This document shows, piece by piece, positions 1 to 9,233 of a stretch of DNA of 64,000 nt. Made by a program: the position numbers and the translations under genes. Within the stretch, counting starts at the first letter, position 1. Every line of letters begins with the position of its first letter. The DNA comes from JAMXLJ01 sp036558745 (GTDB taxonomy: Bacteria > Actinomycetota > Acidimicrobiia > IMCC26256 > JAMXLJ01), in assembly GCA_036558745.1 (NCBI GenBank), contig DATBEZ010000043.1:110478-174477 (forward strand). The letters are read 5' to 3'. The notes beneath the pieces were generated by a model. That model did no database searches. It was not told the DNA's origin and worked only from the letters and a program-made list of their open reading frames with translations.

Positions 1-333
1 CAGGTCGTCGACGGCGAAGTACTCGAACCCCGCGGCGAGCGCGAAGTGCTCGTCGACGACCGTGTCGCCGATGTGCACGTAGCGCTCCGCGAGGAATCGC
101 GCGCGCACGTCGGCGAGGTGGTGCTTGCCGCCGACGAACGCGACGTCGACACCGTGGCGCTCCCACAGCCGGGTCTGCTCGCGCCGGGTCCGGTCGGACG
201 CGGAGCCGACGACGTGACCGAGCGCGAGAACCGTCCGCACGAGGTCGACGTCGACCGGTCCCGCGGGGTCACCGAACGTCATCGTGCCGTCGATGTCGAA
301 GCTGACGACGACGCGTCCCGGGCCCGTGAGCAC
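1..333 (-). CDS. HAD-superfamily hydrolase (C-terminus outside window)
   Basis: Reading leftwards from a GTG at 333, the frame stays open to the window edge and gives 111 residues. Residues 12-17 read FDIDGT, the HAD motif I with the two catalytic aspartates (D13, D15). Further on, GDTVVDEHFALAAGF resembles the HAD motif IV Gly-Asp region. The family are mostly phosphatases acting through a phospho-aspartate; the substrate cannot be told. The start lies 11 bp after the stop of the glycosyltransferase gene, so the two are probably cotranscribed. The GTG is chosen because it leaves only eleven residues before the catalytic beta strand. Confidence 0.75.
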   Translation of the reverse strand, partial: MLTGPGRVVVSFDIDGTMTFGDPAGPVDVDLVRTVLALGHVVGSASDRTRREQTRLWERHGVDVAFVGGKHHLADVRARFLAERYVHIGDTVVDEHFALAAGFEYFAVDDL

Positions 334-343
334 GGGCGTGAGG

Positions 344-1654
344 CTACCCGGCCGGACGAACTGCGTGGCGGCCCACGAGCGCGCGCCACGCTGCGGCGAT
401 TCCTGTCGCGCCGAGGACGAGGAGCACGGGCTCCAAGGCCGACCGGAAGCGCAGGTTTCCGTACGTGAGCGCGGTCGTCACGACGACGAGCGCGAGGACA
501 CTCGCCAATGGGAGCACCGTCGCGCGTGCGCGCACGAGCACCACCGCGCCGCCGATCGCGGCGACGACCAGCAGGTAGTACGCGAGGAGCCCCGTGAGCG
601 CGAGCCCGTACGGGCGTCCCTCGGCGGTGCCGAGGCGCACCTCCTGGAGCGGCCGGAACACACCGAAGGTCCGTCCGAGGCGTGCCGCGACGACGATCGG
701 GACACGTTTGGGATGGTTCCGCGCGTAGTCGATGCCGGCCCGCCGCGCAGCGTCGGCGTTCGCGGCCTCGTTGTCGCCCGGAGGAACGACGCCGCAGTAG
801 AAGACCCACTGGCCGAGGAACCGGCCGTGATACGACGGCGCGCAGTTCGCGTCGCGGATCAGGTTGCCGGTGTTGGTGGAGATCCAGAAGAACCGGTGGA
901 ACGTGCGTTCGTTGCGTACGGTCCACGGCACCAGCACGGCGAGGGCGACCAGGGTCGCGACAGCCGCGAGCGCGAGGTTGTGTGTCCACGACCCGCGCGC
1001 GCGGAAGGCGACTGGGACGACCAGGAAGGGCAGCAGCAGCGTCGCCTCGCCGCGCGTCAACATCGCGAGCCCAGCGAGCGCGCCCAGGACACACCATCGC
1101 ACGACGCTCGGCCGCTCGAGCACCCGGTACGCGGCAAGGACCACCAACAGCACGAGGAGTGTGAAGAGCGTCTCCGACATGAGCGTGCCGTCGGCGACGA
1201 CGAGATTGGGCCATACCGCCGCGAGCGCGGCCGCGAGCAGCGCGACGCCGTCGCCGGCCACACGCCGGGCGACGAGCCCGGTCACTGCGACCGTCGCGGT
1301 CCCGGCCGCGCACTGGGCGAGCTGCGCGACGAGGCGCGAGTGACCGAAGATCCACGCCGCGGCCGCGAGGTACGTCTCGAAGCCCGGCGGGAACTGCGCG
1401 GTGGCCGGCTGGGGGCGGATCAGGACGAGGCCGCTCACGTAGCCCCGGCCCATCGCGAGGTCGAGCGCGCTGAACCGGTACCAGCTCGCGTCGTTGCCCA
1501 GCCGGTAGTGCCCGGCGACGGCGAAGACCCAGGCGATCCGGACGACGAGAGCCACGACCGTGATGAGCGCGAGCCGGCGCGCGAAATCCGGGCTCCGCCT
1601 CGACTCGACCGGGGACGGCCGCGCCGCCGGAGATCGCGTGCGGGCCGTCGTCAC
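344..1654 (-). CDS. GT39/PMT-like membrane glycosyltransferase
   Basis: 436-residue polytopic membrane protein. After a charged N-terminus, a first membrane helix (about residues 28-46) is followed by a loop carrying GNDASWYRFSA, resembling the acidic first periplasmic loop of ArnT/PMT-type GT-C enzymes that use polyprenyl-phosphate sugars. About ten hydrophobic segments follow, with NLRFRSALEP near the C-terminus, a pattern typical of bacterial 'glycosyltransferase family 39' proteins. The probable role is transfer of a sugar from a lipid carrier to an envelope acceptor at the outer face of the membrane; the acceptor is unknown. It is divergent from the GH3 gene (60 bp between starts) and precedes the HAD gene. 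Specific function is uncertain. Confidence 0.75.
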   Translation of the reverse strand: MTTARTRSPAARPSPVESRRSPDFARRLALITVVALVVRIAWVFAVAGHYRLGNDASWYRFSALDLAMGRGYVSGLVLIRPQPATAQFPPGFETYLAAAAWIFGHSRLVAQLAQCAAGTATVAVTGLVARRVAGDGVALLAAALAAVWPNLVVADGTLMSETLFTLLVLLVVLAAYRVLERPSVVRWCVLGALAGLAMLTRGEATLLLPFLVVPVAFRARGSWTHNLALAAVATLVALAVLVPWTVRNERTFHRFFWISTNTGNLIRDANCAPSYHGRFLGQWVFYCGVVPPGDNEAANADAARRAGIDYARNHPKRVPIVVAARLGRTFGVFRPLQEVRLGTAEGRPYGLALTGLLAYYLLVVAAIGGAVVLVRARATVLPLASVLALVVVTTALTYGNLRFRSALEPVLLVLGATGIAAAWRALVGRHAVRPAG

Positions 1655-1714
1655 CCGAGCGAACGTGCCCGGATGCTAGTGCCCGCAGCCGTTGGGGCCG
1701 AGTAGACATCGGCC

Positions 1715-4069
1715 ATGTCCCGAGAGCCGTTCCGCGACCCGACACGTGCCGTCGACGAGCGGGTACGGGACCTGCTCGGGCGCATGACGCTCGACGAGAA
1801 GCTGGCCCAGCTCGGCGGCGTGTGGCTCACGAGCCTCGTGCGCGACGACCGCCTCGACAGCGAGCGCGCCGCCGCCTTCTTGCGCGACGGCATCGGCCAC
1901 GTGACGCGCATCGGCGCGTCGACCGGTCTGCGTCCCGAGGCGAGCGCGTCGTTGATGAACGACATCCAGCGCATCGCGGTCGAAGGCACACGACTCGGCG
2001 TGCCCGTGGTCGTGCACGAGGAGTCGACCGGCGGGTTCTGCGCTCGCGACGCGACGGTCTTCCCACAAGCCATCGGGCTGGCGTCGACGTGGGACGAGGT
2101 GCTCGTGACCGAGGTCGGCGAGGTGATCCGCGAGCAGATGCGCGCCGTCGGCGCGCGTCACACGCTCGCGCCCGTGCTCGACGTCGCACGCGATCCGCGT
2201 TGGGGCCGCGTCGAGGAGACCTACGGCGAGAACCCGCACCTCGCGGGTCGCATCGGCACCGCGTACGTGCGGGGCGTCCAGGGCGACGACCTGCGCAGCG
2301 GTGTGATCGCGACCGGCAAGCACTTCCTCGCGTACGGCCTCCCCGAGGGCGGGATGAACATGGCCCCCGTGCACGTCGGACCCCGTGAGCTGCGGGAGGT
2401 GTACGCGGAGCCGTTCGCGGCCGCGATCCGCGACGCGGGGCTGGCGTCGATCATGAACTCGTACAGCTCGATCGACGGACTGCCGTGCGCAGCGAGTCGC
2501 GAGATTCTCGGTACGTTGCTGCGCGACGAGCTGGGCTTCGAGGGTCTCGTCGTGGCCGACTACTTCGCGGTCGCGTTCCTCATCCTTCAGCACCGGGTCG
2601 CGGCCGACGAAGGCGAAGCCGCTGTGAAGGCCCTGCACGCCGGCATCGACCTGGAGCTTCCGGCCGTCGACTGCTACGGCGAGCCACTGCGTCGGCGCAT
2701 CGAGTCCGGTGATGTCGACGTCGCGCTGGTCGACCGTTCCGCGGCCCGGGTGCTGGCGAGCAAGTTCGCGCTCGGCCTCTTCGAGCAGCCGTACGTCGAC
2801 GCCGCCCTGGCCGCGAGCGTCTTCGACACACCCGAGCAGCGCGCGCTCGCCCGGCGCGCCGCCGCGGCGTCGATCGTCGTGCTGCGCAACGAGGACGCGT
2901 TGCTCCCGCTCGATCCGACGCCGGCACGGATCGCCGTGATCGGGCCCGCGGCCGACGACCCGCGTCTGCTCCAGGGCGACTACCACTACCCGGCCCACGT
3001 CGAGATCGTCTACGAGCGTGACGACGTCGCGGAGGACACGACCGGCGGGCTGCCCGAGGCCGGCGGCGCGTTCGCCGCGGGCCCGTACTTCACGCCTCAC
3101 GTGACGCCGTTGGCGGGCGTCCGGGCCGCGGCGCCCGATTCCGACGTCGTGCACTCGCGCGGCTGCGAGCTCGTCGGCGACGACACGAGCGGGCTGCTCG
3201 ACGCGATCGACGTCGCACGCGAAGCCGACGTTGCGCTCGTGTTCGTCGGCGGTCGCTCGGGACTCCGGCCCGCGTGCACCGTCGGCGAGGCGCGAGACGC
3301 AACCGATCTGCGGCTCACGGGTGTGCAGGAGCAGCTCGTCGGCGAGATCGTCGCCACGGGCACGCCCACGGTCGTCGTGTTGGTGAGCGGGCGGGTGCAC
3401 ACCGTCGCCTGGATGGCGGCGCGCGTCCCCGCGCTCGTGCAGGCCTGGTTACCGGGGGAGGAAGGGGGCCACGCGATCGCCGACGTGCTGTTCGGTCGGG
3501 TGAACCCGTCGGGACGACTCCCGGTGTCGATGCCGCGCACCGTCGGTCAGGTGCCGGTGCACCAGGACCACCGCGCCGGCGGTGGGCACACCATGTTCTA
3601 CGGCGACTACACCGACGCGCCGGCGCGACCGCTGTACCCGTTCGGGCACGGCCTCTCGTACACGACGTTCGAATACGGCCCGCTCGAGGTGGAGGCCACG
3701 ACGACGGCCGCGCCGCTCCGCCTCTCGGTCGACGTCACGAACACCGGCACGCGCGCCGGCCACGAGGTCGTGCAGCTCTACGTACGCGACGACGTCGCTT
3801 CCGTCGCGACGCCCGACCGCAACCTGATCGGGTTCGCACGCGTGCCTATCGAGGCGGGTGAGACACACCGGATCACCTTCACCGTCGATCCCAGCCGGCT
3901 CGCGTTCTACGACGAGGACATGCGCTTCGTCGTCGAGCCGGGAACGTTCACGTTCTCGGTCGGCGCGTCGTCGGTCGACGTGGGCGCGACCGCGGCCGTC
4001 GAGCTCACCGGTGAGGTCGCCGACTACCGCCAGCGCGACATCCGCGCCACGACCGTCGACGTCTCGTAA
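1715..4069 (+). CDS. Glycoside hydrolase family 3 beta-glycosidase
   Basis: 784 residues with the full GH3 layout: an N-terminal TIM-barrel domain (about 20-330), an alpha/beta sandwich C-terminal domain (about 385-620) and a fibronectin III-like domain (about 680-760, containing VDVTNTGTRAGHEVVQLYV). GKHFLAYG carries the usual Lys-His substrate pair, and Asp282 in GLVVADYFAV is the expected nucleophile. No signal peptide is visible, so it is probably cytoplasmic and acts on imported oligosaccharides. Beta-glucosidase and beta-xylosidase are both possible; sequence inspection does not separate them. The gene stands alone and ends 12 bp before a strong hairpin shared with the convergent acyl-CoA synthetase gene. 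Confidence 0.92.
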   Translation: MSREPFRDPTRAVDERVRDLLGRMTLDEKLAQLGGVWLTSLVRDDRLDSERAAAFLRDGIGHVTRIGASTGLRPEASASLMNDIQRIAVEGTRLGVPVVVHEESTGGFCARDATVFPQAIGLASTWDEVLVTEVGEVIREQMRAVGARHTLAPVLDVARDPRWGRVEETYGENPHLAGRIGTAYVRGVQGDDLRSGVIATGKHFLAYGLPEGGMNMAPVHVGPRELREVYAEPFAAAIRDAGLASIMNSYSSIDGLPCAASREILGTLLRDELGFEGLVVADYFAVAFLILQHRVAADEGEAAVKALHAGIDLELPAVDCYGEPLRRRIESGDVDVALVDRSAARVLASKFALGLFEQPYVDAALAASVFDTPEQRALARRAAAASIVVLRNEDALLPLDPTPARIAVIGPAADDPRLLQGDYHYPAHVEIVYERDDVAEDTTGGLPEAGGAFAAGPYFTPHVTPLAGVRAAAPDSDVVHSRGCELVGDDTSGLLDAIDVAREADVALVFVGGRSGLRPACTVGEARDATDLRLTGVQEQLVGEIVATGTPTVVVLVSGRVHTVAWMAARVPALVQAWLPGEEGGHAIADVLFGRVNPSGRLPVSMPRTVGQVPVHQDHRAGGGHTMFYGDYTDAPARPLYPFGHGLSYTTFEYGPLEVEATTTAAPLRLSVDVTNTGTRAGHEVVQLYVRDDVASVATPDRNLIGFARVPIEAGETHRITFTVDPSRLAFYDEDMRFVVEPGTFTFSVGASSVDVGATAAVELTGEVADYRQRDIRATTVDVS

Positions 4070-4081
4070 CCACGCACGCTC

Positions 4082-4126
4082 AGTTGGGACGATTTCCTGT
4101 CGTATGAGCAGGAAGTCGTCCCAACT
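4082..4126. repeat. GTTGGGAC-type hairpin, copy 1 (between convergent genes)
   Basis: An 18-base arm at 4082-4099 pairs with 4109-4126, with one T opposite G, around a nine-base loop. It starts AGTTGGGACGA and ends TCGTCCCAACT, so it shares the outer arm with the hairpins at 5809, 13316 and 15283, although the inner stem (TTTCCTG/CAGGAAG) differs. Lying between the ends of the GH3 and acyl-CoA synthetase genes, it may act as a bidirectional terminator; no U-tract follows it. Confidence 0.85.
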
Positions 4127-4137
4127 CGGCGTCGGAG

Positions 4138-5787
4138 CTACGTGGTCTCGCCGCGTGCCGTCTGTGCGGCCCAGCGGTAGTCGGCCTTGCCCGCGGGGGA
4201 GCGGCGGATCTCGGGCAGGAACAACCACGCCTTGGGCAGCTTGTAGCGGGCGACGTAGCGCGACGCGGTCTCCGCGAGGTCGTCCTCGGTGACGGTCGCG
4301 CCCTCGGCGACCGCGACCAGCGCGACGACCTCCTGGCCCCAACGCTCGCTCGGACGCCCGACGCACACGACGTCGCGCACCGACGGGTGCGCGCCGATCG
4401 CCTTCTCGACCTCCTCGGCGAAGATCTTCTCGCCGCCGGAATTGATCGTCACCGCGTCGCGACCGAGCAGCTCGATGCTGCCGTCCGTGAGCCAGATCGC
4501 GCGGTCGCCGGGCACCGCGTAGCGCACGCCGTCGATGACCGGGAACGTCCGGCGCGTCTTCGCTTCGTCGTGCAGGTACCCGAGCGGTACGAAGCCGGTC
4601 TGCGCGAGCCAGCCGATCCCGTCGTGGCCGGGTCGGAGGAGCTTCTCGATGTTCTCGTCGACGACCACCGCGCCGGGCCCGGGCGAGAACTTGCCCGTGC
4701 TCACCCCGTCCTTGGTGGAGAGGTGCGTGGCCTGCGCGCCCGTCTCCGACGAGCCGACCGAGTCCGACACGAACAGGTTCGGGTAGCTGTCGAGCACGCG
4801 CTGCTTGAGCGCGGGGTTGAGCGGCGCGCCGCCGTTGCCGAGCACCGCGAGCGAGCTGATGTCGTAGCTGCCGCGCTCGAGCTCCTCGATGAGTGGCCGC
4901 GCGATCGCGTCACCGACGACCGTGATCGACTGCACGTGCTCGCGCTCGACCGTGCGCCACACGTCGACCGGGTCGAGACGGCGCGGGTTGCCCTGGACCA
5001 CGAGCGTGCCGCCGCCGGTCATGCAGATGAACGCGGCCCACTGCGACGCGCCGTGCATGAACGGCGGCGTCGGCATCATCCGCATCCCCGCGCTCGCCTG
5101 CGCGGCCGCGGTGATCTCGTCGTAGCTCCCGAACTCGGCCCACGTGCCGATCTGGCGACCGCCCATCGCGGCCATGAAGATGTCGTGCTGGCGCCACGCC
5201 ACGCCCTTGGGCATGCCGGTCGTGCCGCCGGTGTACAGCAGGTACAGGTCGTCGGGCGACGGGTGGACCGGTGGCAGTTCGGGCTCGACGGACGCGAGCG
5301 CGTCCTCGTAGTCGACCGCACCCGGGAGCAGCGCCTCGCCCGACTCGTCGGCCACCTGGAGCAACACGTCGACGCCGTCGAGCTGGGGCAGCACCTCAGC
5401 GAGCAGCGGCGCGAACGACGCGTGGTAGACGATGGCCCTCGGCGCGCCGTCGGCGAAGAGGTAGCGCAACTCCTCCGCGACGTAGCGGTAGTTGACGTTG
5501 AACGGCGCGACGCGCGCCTTGAACGCGCCGAGCATGCCCTCGATGTACTCGTTGCCGTTGTAGAGGTAGAGCGCGAGGTGGTCCTGGCCCGTCTCCCACC
5601 CGTTCAGCTCGCTGCGCTCGCGGTGCACGCCGAGCCCGGCTCGGTGCAGGTAGCTCGCGAGCCGTCGTGAGCGGTCGGTGACGTCGCGGTACGTCAGCCG
5701 ACGATGGCCCCACACGATGCACTCACGGTCGGCAACGACCGCCGACACCGCCTCGTGCACCGCCCCGATGTTGAATTGAGTGGACAC
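4138..5787 (-). CDS. Acyl-CoA synthetase (AMP-forming, FadD-like)
   Basis: 549-residue member of the ANL superfamily. The AMP-binding P-loop YTGGTTGMPKG is at residues 185-195. Near the C-terminus, LGRDAVTINSGGEKIFAEEV is the hinge and core A8 region, and RRSPAGKADYRW contains the catalytic Lys loop. The expected reaction is activation of a carboxylic acid to acyl-AMP and then acyl-CoA. It is closest in appearance to actinobacterial fatty or steroid side-chain FadD proteins, but the substrate cannot be read. It lies downstream of the nitronate monooxygenase gene in the same direction, with a hairpin between them. Confidence 0.9.
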   Translation of the reverse strand: MSTQFNIGAVHEAVSAVVADRECIVWGHRRLTYRDVTDRSRRLASYLHRAGLGVHRERSELNGWETGQDHLALYLYNGNEYIEGMLGAFKARVAPFNVNYRYVAEELRYLFADGAPRAIVYHASFAPLLAEVLPQLDGVDVLLQVADESGEALLPGAVDYEDALASVEPELPPVHPSPDDLYLLYTGGTTGMPKGVAWRQHDIFMAAMGGRQIGTWAEFGSYDEITAAAQASAGMRMMPTPPFMHGASQWAAFICMTGGGTLVVQGNPRRLDPVDVWRTVEREHVQSITVVGDAIARPLIEELERGSYDISSLAVLGNGGAPLNPALKQRVLDSYPNLFVSDSVGSSETGAQATHLSTKDGVSTGKFSPGPGAVVVDENIEKLLRPGHDGIGWLAQTGFVPLGYLHDEAKTRRTFPVIDGVRYAVPGDRAIWLTDGSIELLGRDAVTINSGGEKIFAEEVEKAIGAHPSVRDVVCVGRPSERWGQEVVALVAVAEGATVTEDDLAETASRYVARYKLPKAWLFLPEIRRSPAGKADYRWAAQTARGETT

Positions 5788-5808
5788 GCGCTCTCCTGCC
5801 GATGCTGC

Positions 5809-5852
5809 GTTGGGACACGATCGGCGCCCACGAGCGCGGATCGTGTCCCAAC
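5809..5852. repeat. GTTGGGACACGA hairpin, copy 2
   Basis: Perfect 14-base arms, GTTGGGACACGATC at 5809-5822 and its complement at 5839-5852, enclose 16 bases that can pair further through GCGC/GCGC. It sits between two genes of the same direction (nitronate monooxygenase end and acyl-CoA synthetase start) and so lies in the synthetase leader or intergenic RNA. Confidence 0.85.
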
Positions 5853-5872
5853 CGGTGTTCGTTCGTTGGACG

Positions 5873-6991
5873 TCAGGTGTTGAGGGAGTCGAGGCGCTCG
5901 ACGGCCTCGACGTACTCCTCGACGAGGCCGAGCACGACGTCGCGCGCCTTGCGCACCTGGTTCATCTGCCCGACGATCTGACCGACCGGGTTGAACAGCA
6001 CGTCGAGTGCCTTGTCGGGGTACGCGCTCCCGCGGCTCACGCACTCGCCCGACACCATGTACTGCAGCGGCATCGGCAGCGGATCGGGTGTGTCGGGACG
6101 CTCCCATGCCTCGGTCCATGCGCTGCGCAACATGCGCGCCGGCTTGCCCGTGAACGACCGCGACCGCACGGTGTCGCGGCTCGTCGCGTCGAGCAGCTGC
6201 TGCTTCTGTGCCGGCGGCAGCGACGACTCCTCGCACGTCAACCACAACGACCCCGTCCACACGCCCTGCGCGCCGAGCGCGAGCGCGGCGGCGATCTGGC
6301 CACCGGTCCCGATGCCGCCGGCCGCGAGCACCGGCGTCGGCGCGGCCGCGGCCACGACCTGGGGCCACAGCACGATCGAGCCGACCTCGCCGGTGTGGCC
6401 GCCGGCCTCGCCACCCTGGGCGATGATGACGTCGATGCCGGCCTCGACGTGACGGCGGGCCTGGTCGGGCGAGCCGCACAACGCGGCGACGGTGCGGCCC
6501 GCGCGCTTGATCTCGTCGACGATGTCGGCCGGCGGCGTGCCGAGCGCGTTCGCGATCAGCCTGACCTTGTCGTGGTTGAGCGCGACGTCGACCTGTGGTG
6601 CCGCGGTCGCCGCCGTCCACCCGAGCAGGCGCAGGCTCCCGCTCTCGCCCTCCGGCAGCTCGGGCACGCCGTGGTCGGCGAGGACCTTCTTCGCGAACTC
6701 CAGGTGTCCCGCCGGCACCATGTCGCGTAGCTGCTGGGCGAGCTTCGCGGGGTCGCTCTCGCCCATACCCTCGTACTTGCCCGGGATGACGACGTCCACG
6801 CCGTAGGGCGCGTCGCCCACGTGCTCGTCGATCCACGCGAGCTCGATCTCGAGCTGTTCCGGGTCGAAGCCGACCGCGCCGAGCACGCCGAAGCCGCCGG
6901 CCTTGCTGACGGCCGCGACGACGTCACGGCAGTGGGTGAACGCAAAGATCGGGAACTCGATCCCCAGGCGGTCGCAGATCTCGGTGTGCAC
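5873..6991 (-). CDS. Nitronate monooxygenase / NPD-family FMN enzyme
   Basis: 372 residues with a TIM-barrel flavoprotein pattern. The N-terminus (IEFPIFAFTHCRDVVAAVSKAGGFGVLG) and the FMN-phosphate loop AQGGEAGGHTG at 191-201 are hallmarks of the 2-nitropropane dioxygenase family. Members oxidise nitronates or act as enoyl-reductase-like flavoenzymes. The neighbouring acyl-CoA synthetase is compatible with a lipid or detoxification role, but the substrate is not deducible. The start is the ATG giving MHTEICDRLG, the usual beginning of the family. Confidence 0.88.
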   Translation of the reverse strand: MHTEICDRLGIEFPIFAFTHCRDVVAAVSKAGGFGVLGAVGFDPEQLEIELAWIDEHVGDAPYGVDVVIPGKYEGMGESDPAKLAQQLRDMVPAGHLEFAKKVLADHGVPELPEGESGSLRLLGWTAATAAPQVDVALNHDKVRLIANALGTPPADIVDEIKRAGRTVAALCGSPDQARRHVEAGIDVIIAQGGEAGGHTGEVGSIVLWPQVVAAAAPTPVLAAGGIGTGGQIAAALALGAQGVWTGSLWLTCEESSLPPAQKQQLLDATSRDTVRSRSFTGKPARMLRSAWTEAWERPDTPDPLPMPLQYMVSGECVSRGSAYPDKALDVLFNPVGQIVGQMNQVRKARDVVLGLVEEYVEAVERLDSLNT

Positions 6992-7101
6992 GCGTGCCAG
7001 CTCCCTCTCGTGGCGCTCCGTTCACGGCGCCGAGGGACCTGATGGTACGTCAGAAGCTCCGGATGGGCCGAGTGAGCGTGCAGCCGGGACGGGTCGGGTG
7101 C

Positions 7102-8466
7102 TCATCCGTACCAGGCGGTCGGCCCGCGCAACAGCACCAATACGGCGAGTATCCCGGCCGCGGCCGATGAGCCCAGCGCGGTCACGACGAGCAGGAAATA
7201 GTCCCGCGCGGTGCCGAACGTCTCGTTGGGCAGGTACTGGGCCGCGAACACGGTCGCCGTCGCGATCGTCATCAGGATCGCCGCTGTCACGATCACCGCG
7301 CCCGCAGCCGTCGCGAGTCGGATGCTTCCTTCGACCGCGGACTTGGACTGTTCGACCCATCCACGCGCGGCCGCGACCATCCTGCCCGGACCGATCGCGG
7401 CGACGAGAGCCTGCGCGGACGCGGTCGGGGGCGTGACGTCGGCGTAGCCGCGCAGCGTCTCCAGAGAGTCGAGGAACGACTGCTGAACCAGCTCGAGTGT
7501 GAACTCGGACAGGAAGTCCGTTGGCAGCTCCCGTTGCTGGGCCACGAGCTTCTCCGCGGCGACGCGATTCGCGTCGTCATGTGGGATCTCGTCCAGGAGC
7601 GCCTGCGCGAGTCCGTCGAAGCTCTTGATGGCGTCGGAGGCTGCGGAGACAACCGTCAGCAGGCGTTCCGCGTCGCTCGTGGCTCGCGTGCCTGCATCCG
7701 TGAGCAGGTCCGGGCGAGCGACGTCGGTACGCGCCGCCGCGGTCTCGGCTGCCTGCCGGAGCGGGCAGTCTGGCAGAGCACCCGAAGCGAGAGACATGCG
7801 AAGCTGGGCACGCGTCGCGCGGAGCTGACGGATCCCGGGGCCCTTCGCCCACCGGACGCGCGCGAGGACGTCGGCACGCGAGAGGCGAACGCCCGCGGCG
7901 TCGCGGCCCCATGTCCGCAGGCCGTCTACGCCGTCGTCGCGGCAGAGGGCCCGCCACAGAAGCATTCGTGTCACCAGTTCCGGGACGGAGCGGGTCGTCA
8001 ACCAGGCGAGGAGGACGGCGAGGACGAGGGCCGCGGCAGCGGCCAAGACCGGGAGCGTCGCACCGTGCCGCGCGGTCACGGTCAGGCTCACGACTGCTGC
8101 GGCGCCGGAGAGGTCTCCCTTGTAGGTCGTCCCGGTCGTCACGTGCTCGAGTCGGAAGCACCACGTGTCGGCGCCGGAACCCGTGTCATGAACAGGTGCC
8201 TGCGAGCACTGCGGATCTGTGGCGGGAAGCGGCGTGGCGACGATCCGATGACGCCCGGTGTCGTCGACGAGGCGGGTGGTCTCGGTGGGGGCCGCGCCGT
8301 TCGCCCTGAGCACGAGGATGCGCGTGACCGGGTCGAGGCCGACGGTATTGCGCATCGTGATCGTGGTCTTCGTCGGTGCATCTTCGGTTGCGGCCGCCGC
8401 CGGCAGGACGAGCGGGATCGTCATGACGACGGCGACACACCGCACGGTCGCCGCGCCGAGAGTCAT
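7102..8466 (-). CDS. Uncharacterised secreted/membrane protein
   Basis: 454 residues from the ATG at 8466, chosen because it begins a clean signal-like sequence (MTLGAATVRCVAVVMTIPLVLPAAAA) one base after the upstream stop. A beta-rich region follows, then a hydrophobic helix near residues 125-150 (LPVLAAAAALVLAVLLAWL). After a long, mostly helical stretch come two helices at the C-terminus (near 380-450). I do not recognise a named family. It is the last gene of the DUF5678-protease operon, so it may be the substrate or membrane partner of the protease; that is inference. Confidence 0.7.
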   Translation of the reverse strand: MTLGAATVRCVAVVMTIPLVLPAAAATEDAPTKTTITMRNTVGLDPVTRILVLRANGAAPTETTRLVDDTGRHRIVATPLPATDPQCSQAPVHDTGSGADTWCFRLEHVTTGTTYKGDLSGAAAVVSLTVTARHGATLPVLAAAAALVLAVLLAWLTTRSVPELVTRMLLWRALCRDDGVDGLRTWGRDAAGVRLSRADVLARVRWAKGPGIRQLRATRAQLRMSLASGALPDCPLRQAAETAAARTDVARPDLLTDAGTRATSDAERLLTVVSAASDAIKSFDGLAQALLDEIPHDDANRVAAEKLVAQQRELPTDFLSEFTLELVQQSFLDSLETLRGYADVTPPTASAQALVAAIGPGRMVAAARGWVEQSKSAVEGSIRLATAAGAVIVTAAILMTIATATVFAAQYLPNETFGTARDYFLLVVTALGSSAAAGILAVLVLLRGPTAWYG

Positions 8467-8467
8467 G

Positions 8468-8890
8468 TCAGCTGTGGGACCAGCTCGTCGTGACGAATTC
8501 GACGGCGACGCCACCACTGGCGCTCAAGAGCGCCGATCGGCCGAGAACGGGAACCGAGACGCTCCCGAAGAGGACCGTGTCGGTCACGGACGTACCCGCG
8601 AAGTCCAGTTGAACGCCCGGCTGCCTCGCGAAGCTCGTAGCTGACCCGCTCACCCCCTTGACAGTCGTCTTCGGAAGGGCCAGCCGGTTCACGCCGAGGA
8701 CCGCTGCGGTCCCGACGTCCAAAATCGTGTCGTCCGCCCCGGTATCGACGATGCACCACACGCGGTGCGAGGAACCAGCAAGGGAAACGGTGACCTCGAC
8801 CCACGGGCGGTCCACGACGTTGCCGTGTTGCGTCGGCGGATTCGCGACGAATGCGTGCGTGCACCAACCGGCGGGAGGTGTCGCGCTCAT
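8468..8890 (-). CDS. Retropepsin-like aspartic protease
   Basis: 140-residue protein. CIVDTGADDTILD matches the D-T-G-A active-site loop of retropepsin-type aspartic proteases, preceded by a beta strand. The later segment VLFGSVSVPVLGRSAL resembles the second hydrophobic Gly motif (iLGrdfL) of single-domain bacterial or viral enzymes. Such enzymes work as dimers with one Asp per subunit. The start ATG overlaps the upstream stop as ATGA, and the next gene starts one base after this stop, so all three are translationally coupled. No signal peptide is seen, so it should act in the cytoplasm. Confidence 0.75.
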   Translation of the reverse strand: MSATPPAGWCTHAFVANPPTQHGNVVDRPWVEVTVSLAGSSHRVWCIVDTGADDTILDVGTAAVLGVNRLALPKTTVKGVSGSATSFARQPGVQLDFAGTSVTDTVLFGSVSVPVLGRSALLSASGGVAVEFVTTSWSHS

Positions 8891-9096
8891 CCGATGACGT
8901 CGTGAACGACGGCTGCGAACAGCGCCACGCCCATCCCGCGCTCCGCAGTTACACGCAGCGCCAATGCCTCGGGATCCTCGTCGTAGTCGACGATCTCTTC
9001 GTCGACGACGGCGATCCAACGACCGTCGAAATCGCTGAGCCCCGCGTAACGGTCCCTGAGCCATCGATCTTCCGGCGAGGTGTCGTGATCCGGCAT
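8887..9096 (-). CDS. DUF5678-like small protein
   Basis: 69 residues. RYAGLSDFDGRWIAVVDEEIVDYDEDPEALALRV follows the DUF5678 pattern (short beta hairpin with G-W-A-V and a following helix), seen in small proteins often next to retropepsin-like genes in archaea and cyanobacteria. Function is unknown. It is the first gene of the three-gene operon and ends in an ATGA overlap with the protease gene. The start is the ATG at 9096. Confidence 0.65.
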   Translation of the reverse strand: MPDHDTSPEDRWLRDRYAGLSDFDGRWIAVVDEEIVDYDEDPEALALRVTAERGMGVALFAAVVHDVIG

Positions 9097-9233
9097 CCGC
9101 GGTCCCTGCGAGTGACGATTCGGTGGTCGCGTTCGTATCGCGAGCCCGTAAAGGCGACGTAAACCGCGCGCTCGGTCACGCGCCGATTGGGAGGGGGTTT
9201 GCCGGGATTCGGCCCGGTTCTCCCCCTACGCCG

